From CAVRUH01 sp963822595 (GTDB taxonomy: Bacteria; Chlamydiota; Chlamydiia; Chlamydiales; Waddliaceae): a stretch of 64,000 bases of DNA. The stretch spans positions 248,001-312,000 of the forward strand of contig CAWGIG010000005.1 of NCBI GenBank assembly GCA_963822595.1, given 5' to 3'. Under the pieces are notes generated by a model. The model searched no databases, was not told where the DNA came from, and saw nothing but the letters and a program-made list of their open reading frames with translations. The position numbers and the translations under genes are program-made. Positions 35,750 through 44,885 of the stretch are shown here, piece after piece (the first letter of the stretch is position 1; each line of letters begins with the position of its first letter).

Positions 35750-37414
35750 CTACAGTTCTATAGGAATATTCAGAGCAAAAAGTGGATTAAGCCTGACCTC
35801 TTCTTGGGGGAAGGGAAGTGTAGTGAGTTTCAAGGATTTTAGATTCGGCATCTTCTTTACTGTATCAGCTACAACGTGCAAGTCATGGGGAGGCAAGCTT
35901 CCTAAAGTCAGAAAATTTAATTTCTTTAACTCAGGCAAATGATTTAAAAGCAACATATCACATAGATTAAATTCACCCTTTTCTTGAAAAATGCACAATC
36001 GAAGCGTCTTTAGATTAGGAAATAGACTAACGATCGTCTTGAATCCCTCCTTAGTGATATTAAGATTATTTTCTAGAGAAAGTGTATGCAGTTTTTCTCC
36101 CATGTTCTCACCAAGAACACGAATGCCTCTATCAGATATCTTTTCCTGATTCCTATCAAAACATTTGAAAAGCTTATGTTTGTATTTCGATTGATCGATC
36201 TTATCCAGATCCTTTATTAACTCGAAAAACTTTTCTATAATGAGATCTGTAACTTCTAAAGGTGTGTTGAAGAGATTTTGAAGTTTTTCCTCCGTACTTC
36301 TTGAAGAAAACAAGAGAGACACCCTTTCAGAAAGATTCTTGCAGCTAGAATCTACCGTCACATTCTTTAGTCCTTCCAAGAATATTAACCTATATAATTG
36401 TTTATCATTAATCGGAGTGCTTCTTAAATCGATAGATTTTATGTGAGGATGATAACTAACAAAATGCAGAGTTTTTTCGACATCGTTATTGGTAGTTAAC
36501 TGTCCTCGAAGATCCAAATGTTCTAGTGCCATTTGGTGCATCATGCTGAGCTTGCTTCGATAGTAATTATTGAAAACGATCCATTTTGTGATTTCTTTAA
36601 CATAGGGAAACGTAGGAATGTAGGATTGATTTTTAATGATCCGGAGGACTTCAATAAGGACAGCGTTCTCTTGAAATTTTAGTTGGGGATAAATTAGATC
36701 GAAGGCATGAGTAATGCACTCTTTAGGATTGTCGAGATAGGTTTCTGCACATCTTATGAGTCCATCCAGATCTTCTGGATTTAAAGGGGTGGTACATGCA
36801 TTGTGATATAGAAATTCCATTATAGCACGTAATGGACCAATGGCAAAAGAGCACGATTTAAAAAAAATCGTTTTTGATTTATAAATCTCCATCAATTTTC
36901 TTAATTTGGAGCTCTTCGCTGCAACGAAAACTTTATGGACAAAGACAGAAGAATTATCGGATTCACAGGTAAATATAAGATCAGATCTAAGATAGTCCTT
37001 AAGATGAAAAAGATCTTTGATGCCAACCTCGTCTTGTCCCACTAAAGGATAAAGGGAATTCCACGCTTTATTTATCTTTTTTTCAGCAATTAAAGAGAGG
37101 TTCTTAAAAGTTTGTGTGTTTTTTAATCCATAAAGAATAAGGAGAGCTCCCGCAATTTCGATGGGATGGTAGGTTTTTAGATGAATAACAGTATTATCAG
37201 GCAGCCAGTCAGGAGAATTTGCCAATATTTGTAAAAGCCCCGGTTTTTGGCTAATAACGACACTATGAACTCTAAATTCAATATCTTGTACTGTAAGATT
37301 TATATCAGCGAATTCTGTAGATAGGGTGTTGGAAATATGATCGCGGACTTCATCATATATTTTGTATTTTATCTCAGATAACAGATCTTGCTTAGGCGCA
37401 CTTACGGGGTCCAT
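35750..37414 (-). CDS. Double BTB-domain leucine-rich-repeat protein
   Basis: 554 aa. Two BTB/POZ-type segments can be seen: residues about 35-85 (ADINLTVQDIEFRVHSVVIS) and about 140-230 (SDLIFTCESDNSSVFVHKVFVAAKSSKLRKL in two blocks, then IMEFLYHNACTTPLNPEDL). The second half has leucine-rich repeats (LEHLDLRGQL, IKSIDLRSTPI, LHTLSLENNLNI, LKTLRLCIF, LKSLKLTTL). BTB proteins are cullin-3 adaptors in eukaryotes, so this is most likely secreted to redirect host ubiquitination. Such families are known to be expanded in amoeba-associated chlamydiae. ATG 37414 is chosen for its AGGTGG site; an upstream ATG at 37453 has none. Confidence 0.75.
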   Translation of the reverse strand: MDPVSAPKQDLLSEIKYKIYDEVRDHISNTLSTEFADINLTVQDIEFRVHSVVISQKPGLLQILANSPDWLPDNTVIHLKTYHPIEIAGALLILYGLKNTQTFKNLSLIAEKKINKAWNSLYPLVGQDEVGIKDLFHLKDYLRSDLIFTCESDNSSVFVHKVFVAAKSSKLRKLMEIYKSKTIFFKSCSFAIGPLRAIMEFLYHNACTTPLNPEDLDGLIRCAETYLDNPKECITHAFDLIYPQLKFQENAVLIEVLRIIKNQSYIPTFPYVKEITKWIVFNNYYRSKLSMMHQMALEHLDLRGQLTTNNDVEKTLHFVSYHPHIKSIDLRSTPINDKQLYRLIFLEGLKNVTVDSSCKNLSERVSLLFSSRSTEEKLQNLFNTPLEVTDLIIEKFFELIKDLDKIDQSKYKHKLFKCFDRNQEKISDRGIRVLGENMGEKLHTLSLENNLNITKEGFKTIVSLFPNLKTLRLCIFQEKGEFNLCDMLLLNHLPELKKLNFLTLGSLPPHDLHVVADTVKKMPNLKSLKLTTLPFPQEEVRLNPLFALNIPIEL

Positions 37415-37538
37415 GTTGGTCCACCTAGATTGTTTTTCTGCATTACATAGCATAAGTCACTATTTTTACCAATTGTCAAGTGGACTTTTGTTCTGAAAAA
37501 GTATATAATAATGGAAAAAACATACTGAGAATTTATTA

Positions 37539-39200
37539 ATGATCAAATTTAACGGATTAACAAAATCCTATGGCGGTCGAAAATTATTCGATAATATTTC
37601 CTTTATTCTTAATAAAGGGGAGAAATGCTCTCTCGTTGGTAAAAACGGTACGGGAAAAACTACCCTCCTTCGTTTAATCTCCGGGGAAGAGGAGGCAGAT
37701 GGCGGTTCGGTATCCATCCCTAAAAATTACCACGTTGGTGTATTGAAGCAGCATCTTCATTTCACACAATATAGTGTCTTGGAAGAAGCGTGCCTCGGCC
37801 TGCCTCCCGAAAGAAGCCATGAACAATATCGCGCTGAAAAAATTCTTGCCGGTTTGGGCTTCCTAGAAGAAGATCTCTATTCCCCCCCCGACAGTTTTTC
37901 GGGGGGCTATCAGATCCGAATAGAATTGTGCAAATTGCTCCTCTCAGAACCCGATTGTCTCCTCCTAGATGAACCCTCAAACTACCTTGACGTCCTTTCC
38001 CTGCGCTGGCTTGTTCGCTTTCTCCAAGAGTGGAAAGGGGAGATCATGATGGTCTCTCATGATCGCGAATTTCTCGATGAAATTTCTACCCATACCATGG
38101 GAATGCATCGCGGTAAGATAAAAAAGGTCGAGGGCGGTACGGAGGAATACTACACACAGGTACTTCTTGAAGAGGAAATTCACGAAAAAACAAGAATAAA
38201 TTTGGAAAAACAAAAAGCTCACTTACAATCATTCGTGGATAGATTTGGTGCCAAAGCATCAAAAGCTGCTCAAGCGCGCTCCCGTACGAAAGCAATCGGT
38301 AGGATGCCTGTTCTTGAAAAACTGGCGAGCATGCACAATCTAGACTTCCAATTTCAGTATGCCCCCTTTACCAGCCAAAAAGTCCTCACAGCCACCGACG
38401 TCGCTTTCGCCTATCCTGGAATGGAGGAGCCCCTCATTCACGATTTTAATATACTCATCGAAAACGGCGATAAAATTGCTATCATCGGAAAAAATGGAAA
38501 AGGAAAATCCACTCTGCTTCAATTGCTAGCGAAAATCAATGAACCGCAAAAAGGATCCATACAAATTCCAGAGAACGTCCGTATCGGATATTTTGGACAA
38601 ACGAATATCAACCGTTTAGATCCCAAGAAAACCATCTATGAAGAAGTGTCGCTAGCTAATCCCTTGCTCAATATGACACAAGTTCGCGCCATCTGCGGGA
38701 CGATGATGTTCCCTGGGGATGATTCGAGCAAAACAATCAGCGTTTTGTCAGGTGGCGAGCGAAGCCGCGTCCTGCTAGGAAAAATATTGGCAGCGCCATG
38801 CAATTTGCTTCTCTTGGATGAACCTACAAACCACTTGGATATGGAATCTGTAGAAGCATTAGTAACTGCCGTCGAGATGTTTCAGGGCGTTGTGATTATT
38901 GTTTCCCATACCGAGTGGATATTGCACCGCATTGCCAAGAAGATAGTGATTTGCCATCAGGGAGAGCAAGAATTATTCGAAGGCAACTACGATGACTTCT
39001 TGCGCAAAGTAGGTTGGCAGGAAGAAGCCCCGCAGAAAAAAAAACCAGAGAAGAAAGTCTCCAGAAAAGATCGCATTAAGGCTATCGAAAAAGAGATGGC
39101 GGACCTTTACATATTGATTGAAAAAAAGGACGGAGATATTGGGACCTACAAATCACGATTAGATGCGCTTTACAAAGAATATGAGTTGCTGTCGCCATAG
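37539..39200 (+). CDS. ABC-F family ATPase (ribosome-associated)
   Basis: 553 aa with two ATP-binding cassettes and no membrane part. Cassette 1: GKNGTGKTTLLRL, signature DSFSGGYQIR, LLLDEPSNYLD. Cassette 2: GKNGKGKSTLLQLL, LSGGERSR, LLLDEPTNHLD. Between them lies the basic P-site tRNA-interaction linker (about residues 225-270, RFGAKASKAAQARSRTKAI), and the C-terminus is a Lys/Glu coiled coil. ABC-F proteins bind the ribosomal E site and regulate or rescue translation; which subfamily (Uup, YbiT, YheS-like) is not decided. The stop codon directly abuts palindrome family B. Confidence 0.93.
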   Translation: MIKFNGLTKSYGGRKLFDNISFILNKGEKCSLVGKNGTGKTTLLRLISGEEEADGGSVSIPKNYHVGVLKQHLHFTQYSVLEEACLGLPPERSHEQYRAEKILAGLGFLEEDLYSPPDSFSGGYQIRIELCKLLLSEPDCLLLDEPSNYLDVLSLRWLVRFLQEWKGEIMMVSHDREFLDEISTHTMGMHRGKIKKVEGGTEEYYTQVLLEEEIHEKTRINLEKQKAHLQSFVDRFGAKASKAAQARSRTKAIGRMPVLEKLASMHNLDFQFQYAPFTSQKVLTATDVAFAYPGMEEPLIHDFNILIENGDKIAIIGKNGKGKSTLLQLLAKINEPQKGSIQIPENVRIGYFGQTNINRLDPKKTIYEEVSLANPLLNMTQVRAICGTMMFPGDDSSKTISVLSGGERSRVLLGKILAAPCNLLLLDEPTNHLDMESVEALVTAVEMFQGVVIIVSHTEWILHRIAKKIVICHQGEQELFEGNYDDFLRKVGWQEEAPQKKKPEKKVSRKDRIKAIEKEMADLYILIEKKDGDIGTYKSRLDALYKEYELLSP

Positions 39201-39276
39201 AATGGACGAAATGGACTACATGGACGTAATGGACGACATGGACTAAAAATGTCCATACCGTCCATGTTGTCCATTC
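39201..39276. repeat. Palindromic intergenic element, family B copy 2
   Basis: Inverted repeat of TGGAC(G/T)ACATGGAC-type units between two convergent genes; begins one base after the ABC-F stop and ends about 10 bp from the NTT stop. The left arm is longer than the right (about 44 versus 27 bp). Could serve as a bidirectional terminator. Confidence 0.9.
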
Positions 39277-39286
39277 CACGCGTGGA

Positions 39287-40768
39287 TTAAGCTGCAACGA
39301 GTGTTGTTTCTTCTTTCTCTTCTTTATTAAACAGATGTCCGTTCAATTGGTAGAGTGCAATAAACCACACTGCAAACATTACCACGGAGGCTCCGGCAAG
39401 ATAAGGTGCCAGAGATACTGTGGATGCTAGCGGAAAAATCATCTGCAGAACAGATAATGTAAGGGCTCCGCCCGATTTACCGATTCTACCGCCTGCAACG
39501 TCTACAGCTGCTTTTCCTTTCGTCTTGATTTCCTGATCAAGAGGAATGTAAGCCATTTCCTTCGTAGCATCGAACAACGAGTACTTTGAAGCCTTCGTAA
39601 TAGCTCCCTGCCAAAAGCCTACTTGAACCGCAAGGGCGACTGCAGCAGCAGAAGCGCCGGCCAAAATAGAGCCGTAGAATAGGATTCCGGTCAGAATCAA
39701 AGTTAGAGGTACGATAGCCGCGGCCTGGAACCAAGTGAATTTCCTTAAGATGTTTCCACCAAGGATCATTAACACTAGCGTGATAAGACCTGTGAAGGTT
39801 GAAAATTCACCCATATAGGCTTGGAATAGGTTTTTATCGCCATCGGCGTAAATCTTTACCTGACCTTTCCATAGAACGTCGATGTAGTTGATTGTGACTC
39901 CATAGCATAGGACTAAAAGGGCGATGCACAAGAGTTCTTTCGATTTTAATACGATTTTAAAACTTTCAACGAGTGTTGGTTTCTTTTTCTTTTGTTTTGG
40001 AGCGCTGACTTCCACTTCAGAAACAACGTTTTTGTTCATCCAGTAGTATAGACCTGTAATGATCAATCCGGAGGCAACGACGATTGACATCAAGAGGTAA
40101 AGGCTGGCTGAATAACTGTCGACGCCGCTGATAATTGAGTCGCCGCCGCGTGAAAGAGAAGACACAGTAAGACCTGCGACGATTAGTCCGATATTTCCTA
40201 CAAAACCGAAGAGAGGATAAAAGCGTTTAGCTTCATCTGTTTTGATGATTTCGTTAGCGAATTGCCAGAACATGAGGGATAACATGACGCTGCCCCAGAG
40301 TTCGGCAAGGATGTAGAATAAGCTATAGCTCCAAGTGGCTCCCATAGCGATAAACCATTTAAAGAAGGGGTAGGAGGCTTGTAATGAGACAACGGTTTCT
40401 TGCGAAGGGTGTAGGTAGGCGCTGTTAGGGTAGATAAAGAATGCAAATAAGCCAAAGAAGGTGATGAATGGGATGATTGAGAGGTAGAAAATCTTTTCTC
40501 TTGAGAACACGTTGGTTAACTTTGCATATAAAAGCATGAATAAGATTGCTGAAGGGGTAGTTCCATACAATTTTAAGAAGGAAATGATTCCCTCATCTTG
40601 ACCTTCGGCGTTGACAACTAAAGAATCCTTAACATTACGTAAAATGGTGTAGTTAAGCAGGATAAAGAGCATCATGAGGGCCATAGGTATGAATTTTTTC
40701 AATTCATAGTTATGAAGTGGGAATAAAAAGGCTTTAATCCCTGAGAATTCTTTTGTTTTAGTTGTCAT
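39287..40768 (-). CDS. NTT-family nucleotide transporter (ADP/ATP translocase type)
   Basis: 493 aa with about 12 predicted membrane helices. Family signatures: LNYTILRNVKDSLVV at the first helix, SFLKLYGTTPSAILFMLLYAK, AELWGSVMLSLMFWQFAN and RFYPLFGFVGNIG. These carriers exchange host ATP for bacterial ADP or import nucleotides or NAD, and are confined to obligate intracellular bacteria and plastids. Which isoform it is cannot be told; the conserved charged residues look intact. AGAGGATG ribosome site before ATG 40768. It is the strongest single marker for the intracellular lifestyle in the window. Confidence 0.95.
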   Translation of the reverse strand: MTTKTKEFSGIKAFLFPLHNYELKKFIPMALMMLFILLNYTILRNVKDSLVVNAEGQDEGIISFLKLYGTTPSAILFMLLYAKLTNVFSREKIFYLSIIPFITFFGLFAFFIYPNSAYLHPSQETVVSLQASYPFFKWFIAMGATWSYSLFYILAELWGSVMLSLMFWQFANEIIKTDEAKRFYPLFGFVGNIGLIVAGLTVSSLSRGGDSIISGVDSYSASLYLLMSIVVASGLIITGLYYWMNKNVVSEVEVSAPKQKKKKPTLVESFKIVLKSKELLCIALLVLCYGVTINYIDVLWKGQVKIYADGDKNLFQAYMGEFSTFTGLITLVLMILGGNILRKFTWFQAAAIVPLTLILTGILFYGSILAGASAAAVALAVQVGFWQGAITKASKYSLFDATKEMAYIPLDQEIKTKGKAAVDVAGGRIGKSGGALTLSVLQMIFPLASTVSLAPYLAGASVVMFAVWFIALYQLNGHLFNKEEKEETTLVAA

Positions 40769-40885
40769 ATTAACATCCTCTTGTTTGTTTAGTTTAAATT
40801 AAATTATATAATACTTACAAAAAGATATAATAAATATTTAATTAAGAAATGGTTAAGATGAGATTTTTTTTTACGACTTTCCGTA

Positions 40886-40915
40886 TTTACATAAAGTACA
40901 TGAATATGTTATTAT
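40886..40915 (+). promoter_or_regulatory. Predicted promoter/operator of the toxin-antitoxin pair
   Basis: TTTACA (40886-40891) and TATTAT (40910-40915), spacer 18 bp, about 25 bp before the antitoxin ATG. An imperfect dyad (ACATAAAGTACATGAATATGT) covers the spacer, the usual place for autoregulation by an antitoxin or antitoxin-toxin complex. Confidence 0.5.
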
Positions 40916-40940
40916 GAGGATATAACTTAGGAGGTAATAT

Positions 40941-41219
40941 ATGAGCGGACGAGCTAATTCTCATAGTGAAAAAGTAAGACTCACTGTTGAATGTTCTGTA
41001 GATGAGCGAACATATATCAAAATGTTAGCAGCAAAAAAACATATGACGATTAGTGAATTGCTTCTTGCATCTTTAAGGGAAATATTACCTCGAAAAAATA
41101 GTAAAGAGCCTAATGCCGAGACTATTGAATCATTGAAAGAATCAAGAAAAGGTAAACTAGAAAGTTATAAAACTGTGGATGATTTTTGGAAGGCGATGGG
41201 TATAGATCCAAATGCTTGA
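40941..41219 (+). CDS. Antitoxin of a type II toxin-antitoxin pair
   Basis: 92 aa. The N-terminal half (KVRLTVECSVDERTYIKMLAAKKHMTISELL, in two segments) has the strand-helix-helix pattern of ribbon-helix-helix antitoxins; the C-terminal part (SYKTVDDFWKAMGIDPNA) would wrap the toxin. Strong AGGAGG site. It overlaps the toxin start by eight bases, the classical coupling of such pairs. It probably represses its own promoter. Confidence 0.8.
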   Translation: MSGRANSHSEKVRLTVECSVDERTYIKMLAAKKHMTISELLLASLREILPRKNSKEPNAETIESLKESRKGKLESYKTVDDFWKAMGIDPNA

Positions 41220-41484
41220 ACCGACACCTACCACAAAATTCAAAAAAGACCTCAAATATTTTAAACATAAGCCAAAAATATTAAAAGACTTCAACGCGGT
41301 TCTTAAAATTCTTGTTCAACAACAGCCTTTGCAGAGAAAACACGTAGATCATCCTTTAGGTGGCAACTGGAAAGGATCCAGAGAATGCCATGTCAATCCT
41401 GATATTTTGTTAATTTACCGCATTGATGAAGAAGAAGGTAAATTGTATCTCGAGCGTTTAGGTTCACACTCAGAACTCTTTTAG
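41212..41484 (+). CDS. YafQ-type mRNA interferase toxin
   Basis: 90 aa RelE-superfamily toxin. The diagnostic YafQ pattern is complete: KKDLKYFKHKPK, DHPLGGNWKGSRECHV (catalytic His/Asp/Glu area), PDILLIYRIDEEE and the C-terminal LERLGSHSELF with the essential His. YafQ cleaves mRNA at in-frame codons on the ribosome. Its stop overlaps the ksgA 3' end by four bases on the opposite strand. Confidence 0.92.
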   Translation: MLEPTPTTKFKKDLKYFKHKPKILKDFNAVLKILVQQQPLQRKHVDHPLGGNWKGSRECHVNPDILLIYRIDEEEGKLYLERLGSHSELF

Positions 41485-42331
41485 TCGGATTTTTGCTGCA
41501 GCTTTTCAAATAACATGATGAATTGTTCTAATGAAAGCGTTTCTGGGCGAGCCTGAGGGTCAATATCTAGCTTGGTAAGTGCCTGTGTAATGGCTTCCTG
41601 CTCATACAAGTCCCTCAAAGAGGCTCGCAACATCTTTCTACGATGCTCGAATGAGGAGCGAGTCAATACAAAGAACTTCTCCTCGTCAGAAACCTTTGGG
41701 GGTTCTTTCAAATCCAAAATTACAATCGCCGATTCAATCTTCGGCGGAGGAAAAAAGCAGTTCTTACTTACTCGAAAAGCATAATGAACTGTTGAATAGT
41801 AATTCAAAAACACTGTTATCGACCCATATTCCTTACACCCGGTAGCGACACATAACGTTTTGCTACTTCATCCTGAATCATGATTACCAGCTTCTCAAAC
41901 AGTTCTCTTAAAATAACGAATTTCGTCACAATAGATGTTGTTAAATGATAGGGGAGATTCGCAATGACTTTGGCGCGCTGTCCCTTTTTAAGATGATTCT
42001 TTAAAACATTTTCAACGTCAAATTCGAGAATGTCTTCGCAAAATACTTTAAGGGTTCCTTTATCGGATTTAATACGCCCTAACGCTTCAGCAAGAATGGG
42101 ATCTTTTTCAACGGCTAACACTGTGGCACCGGCTTCCAGGAGGGCTTCGGTCAATGCTCCTGGGCCGGGACCGATTTCTAAGACAACATCACCCGGTTCA
42201 ACTCCGGCAGTGGCGACAATTTTTCGGATGATGTTTCCATCGATGAGAAAGTTCTGGGACAATCCCTTTTTTGGAGAAATCCCTAATCCTGAAAGGAACT
42301 GAATCAGTTCCGTAGGTTTATAGATGGCCAT
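41481..42331 (-). pseudogene. ksgA: 16S rRNA dimethyladenosine transferase KsgA/RsmA, one-base frameshift
   Basis: N-terminal piece 41816-42331: GLSQNFLIDGNIIRKI, the SAM loop EIGPGPGALTEALL, EKDP, and the adenine-flipping motif IANLPYHLTTSI. It then reads SLPGVRNMGR and stops. In the next frame the text is CKEYGSITVFLNYYS, the expected continuation, and the second piece (41481-41813) has FFPPPKIESAI and the all-alpha C-terminal domain. One missing base in the CCC at 41838-41840 (plus strand) explains it. Full length about 283 aa. KsgA dimethylates two adenines near the 16S 3' end; loss gives kasugamycin resistance and is tolerated in some bacteria, so a true mutation is possible, but an error is likelier. 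Confidence 0.88.
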
Positions 42332-43383
42332 TATTTTAAAGCAAAGGGTTCGAAATCATCCGGAACCATGGCTTTCAATAGTTCTTCATTGACATTATGG
42401 TGCTTGCGGAGCTTTTCTAAATATTTATCCGTTTCTTTGGCGATCATGATTTCTATTAACTTTTCTCTGAGACGGCTTTCAACTTCTTCGAAGGATTTCG
42501 GTTTTCCTAAGATGACATCCTTCAGGAAAAATATGCGATAGACAGTGGATTGATCCACCTTGCTTATTTGACTTGTAGGTTGGCTGTATTTTCCAATTTC
42601 AAGACCGGTAAGTATTTCATTATATTCTTTTGAGATGTCTTTAGAGGAATGTCTGAATTCTTCAGAAACTTTTAAGGAGACATTTTCAGGCATAGGTTTT
42701 ACGTCATTTACCTTTTCTACAAGCTTATCTAAAGGTGTATTTTCTTCAGATAATAGCTTATAAGCTAGATCAGCAACTTCCGGAGTTTCATCGCCGCGAA
42801 TCGAAATGACCCTATAAATCCATTCGTCAGACTTGGCGGTGCTTTTGGCGTATTCTTCATAAGCCGTGTGGACGGCTTGAGGCGAGACCATTCTCACTGC
42901 AATGGCATTCACTCGGCCTCCCATCATCCTTTTGATGATCATATCGTCTTTGATCATTTGAACGGCATCATCATAAGATATTCCGGCTGTGTCTAAGTTT
43001 GCAATGATGTTTGGACCGAACATAGTCTCCATCTCTTGACGGATATCACCGCTGCTGACTTCCATTTTCGTTTCTTTCGCGTCTGCCATGATAAGTTCTT
43101 TGTCGATGCTTTCTTGAAGGGCGTTTTTCCAGTACATCGTATAAAACTTATGTCTCGCGTCGGTCGAGCCTGCATATTGCGGGTATTGTTTGTAAAACAA
43201 CATGTCCATTTTCTTCATGATATCCATGACAGAGATGGGGGTGCCATTCACTTTTGCCAAGATGCGGTTGTTTACAAATATTTTTTTACTCTCATTCCCA
43301 AAAAGCATTTGAGTTTTCTGAGCTTGCAGCGTGGAAATTCCGAACTGGAGACATAGGATAAATAAAATGATGTTCTTTTTCAT
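42331..43383 (-). CDS. Exported SurA-like chaperone/peptidyl-prolyl isomerase family protein
   Basis: 350 aa. Signal peptide (KKNIILFILCLQFGISTLQA). The first part of the mature protein, ILAKVNGTPISVMDIMKKMD and KELIMADAKETKMEVS, follows the SurA N-domain pattern; the middle is helical, and no canonical parvulin active-site motif is clear. Likely a periplasmic chaperone for outer-membrane proteins. Gene order with ksgA matches Chlamydia and recalls surA-ksgA in E. coli. Its stop overlaps the ksgA start by one base. I prefer ATG 43383 over 43413, because the signal peptide then starts with MKK. Confidence 0.75.
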   Translation of the reverse strand: MKKNIILFILCLQFGISTLQAQKTQMLFGNESKKIFVNNRILAKVNGTPISVMDIMKKMDMLFYKQYPQYAGSTDARHKFYTMYWKNALQESIDKELIMADAKETKMEVSSGDIRQEMETMFGPNIIANLDTAGISYDDAVQMIKDDMIIKRMMGGRVNAIAVRMVSPQAVHTAYEEYAKSTAKSDEWIYRVISIRGDETPEVADLAYKLLSEENTPLDKLVEKVNDVKPMPENVSLKVSEEFRHSSKDISKEYNEILTGLEIGKYSQPTSQISKVDQSTVYRIFFLKDVILGKPKSFEEVESRLREKLIEIMIAKETDKYLEKLRKHHNVNEELLKAMVPDDFEPFALK

Positions 43384-43480
43384 GTGATTTTTTCTGTTAT
43401 TTTTGCATGTCATGATAATATAGTATAGCTTTCATGTCCACTGAATAACAGGATAAGCATGATCGCTAGCGGCATTGGGC

Positions 43481-43682
43481 ATAGATTGTATAGCCACCAT
43501 TAACAGGATAAGCATGATCGCAAGCGGCAGGATAAAAAAAGGATAAGAAAAGATTTAAGAAAAAAGAATTAAGAAAAAGATTTAATAAAGTTTTATTTAA
43601 TTTTTATTCTTTTTTCTTATCCTCTTTTTATCCTGCCGCTTGCGATCATGCCTATCCTGTTAATGGTGGCTATGCAATCTAT
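43481..43682. repeat. Palindromic intergenic element, family C copy 1
   Basis: About 200-bp inverted repeat, arms of roughly 75-95 bp. Core of each arm: TTAACAGGATAAGCATGATC, then GCAAGCGGCAGGATAAAAA, then GGATAAGAAAA-type steps toward an AT-rich centre. Outer arms (GATTGTATAGCCACCAT and its inverse) differ from the other copy. A partial single-arm copy lies at 43447-43475. It begins four bases from the rsmB stop. Confidence 0.93.
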
Positions 43683-43685
43683 CCC

Positions 43686-44813
43686 CTACCGCTTTTTCAT
43701 TACTACGCCGAAGAATCCATCCATCCCGCCATAGGATGGGAGCGATTGGAAAACTTCTCCTTCGATTTCAAGATCATATGTCTTGAGGAAATGTTCTATT
43801 TGCTGTTGATTTTCCTGTTGAAGAATGCTGCAGGTCGAATATACGATCCGCCCTTCCGGTTTCATGTAACTCAAAGCCTTCTCAAAAATATGGCGCTGCT
43901 GACCCTGCAATCTTTCTAACGCTTCGTCGGTAAACTTCCATTTCATGTCTGGATTTCTTCTCAGGGTGCCCGTGCCAGAGCAAGGGACGTCAGCAAGAAC
44001 CCAGTCCATCTTCTTTTTTATTTTTTTGAGGTTGGGGTTGTCGTTCAATATCGTTTGAGCATTTTGAATGCCGGCTCTTTTCAGGCGGTTACGTGCTTCT
44101 TGGAGGGCAAAAGGTCGGATATCATGAAGATAAATCTGGCCGGAACCTTCCATTCTCGGAGCAAATGCTAAAGTTTTTCCGCCGGAACCCGAGCAATAAT
44201 CCATGACGAGATCTCCTGGGGCAGCTTTTACGAGTCCGGCGAGGAGTTGGCTTCCTTCGTCTTGGACTTCGAATATCCCTTGTTTGAATTCAGGGAGCCC
44301 GAAAAGATTGATTTTTTTCAAAAAGGTGATACCCTCATTGGAAAATCTGCAGGGGGTCACTTGATAATCTTTTTCCCATAGTTCCAGTATTGTTTCTCGA
44401 TTGGATTTTAGGGAATTAATGCGGACAGTTGTCGGAGCAGGAGTATTGCAAATCAGGCAAATCTCACAGGCTTTTTCGATTCCATGGCTAGCGACGAAAT
44501 GGTTGAATAGCGCTTCGGGAAAGCTCACGCGGATGTGTTGGGGGATGGATTCGTTTTTTTGGTGTTTGAGAGGATCGATTGTTAAGAAAACTTCCACTCT
44601 TTTTTCCCAAGAAACCGGTTTTGGCGAAAGAAAGTCTATTAATCCCTTCCATCTGATCATGCCATAAATTGTTTCGGCGATGTAGGCCCTATCTTTGGAT
44701 CCTAGAGCTTTATTTTCGCGGAAATAGTCGGACAAATACCGATCTAGAGGTATCCCTTCCGATTCGGAATTTTTTAAGATTGTGAATAAATGAAAATCTC
44801 TAAAGCCTTGCAT
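43686..44813 (-). CDS. rsmB: RsmB/NOL1/NOP2-type RNA m5C methyltransferase
   Basis: 375 aa. SAM-binding region with DYCSGSGGKTLAFA, the Cys motif ADVPCSGTGTLRRNPD and the second catalytic Cys in VYSTCSILQQEN, the two-cysteine arrangement of the Sun/RsmB family. The N-terminus (YIAETIYGMIRWKG) resembles the NusB-like domain. Probably methylates C967-equivalent of 16S rRNA. Could also be a related family member such as RsmF. Divergent from doxX. Confidence 0.88.
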   Translation of the reverse strand: MQGFRDFHLFTILKNSESEGIPLDRYLSDYFRENKALGSKDRAYIAETIYGMIRWKGLIDFLSPKPVSWEKRVEVFLTIDPLKHQKNESIPQHIRVSFPEALFNHFVASHGIEKACEICLICNTPAPTTVRINSLKSNRETILELWEKDYQVTPCRFSNEGITFLKKINLFGLPEFKQGIFEVQDEGSQLLAGLVKAAPGDLVMDYCSGSGGKTLAFAPRMEGSGQIYLHDIRPFALQEARNRLKRAGIQNAQTILNDNPNLKKIKKKMDWVLADVPCSGTGTLRRNPDMKWKFTDEALERLQGQQRHIFEKALSYMKPEGRIVYSTCSILQQENQQQIEHFLKTYDLEIEGEVFQSLPSYGGMDGFFGVVMKKR

Positions 44814-44885
44814 GGTGAAGATTATACATTATGTTGCATAAAATTGCTAGATAAGATACATATTCAAAAAAACAAGGAGATGTTT

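Noticed and set aside
39082..39297. Minus-strand frame rich in Val-His repeats
   Set aside because: It is the translation of the family B palindrome units, not a gene.
43447..43682. CRISPR array
   Set aside because: Repeats are inverted, not direct with regular spacers, and no cas genes are seen.
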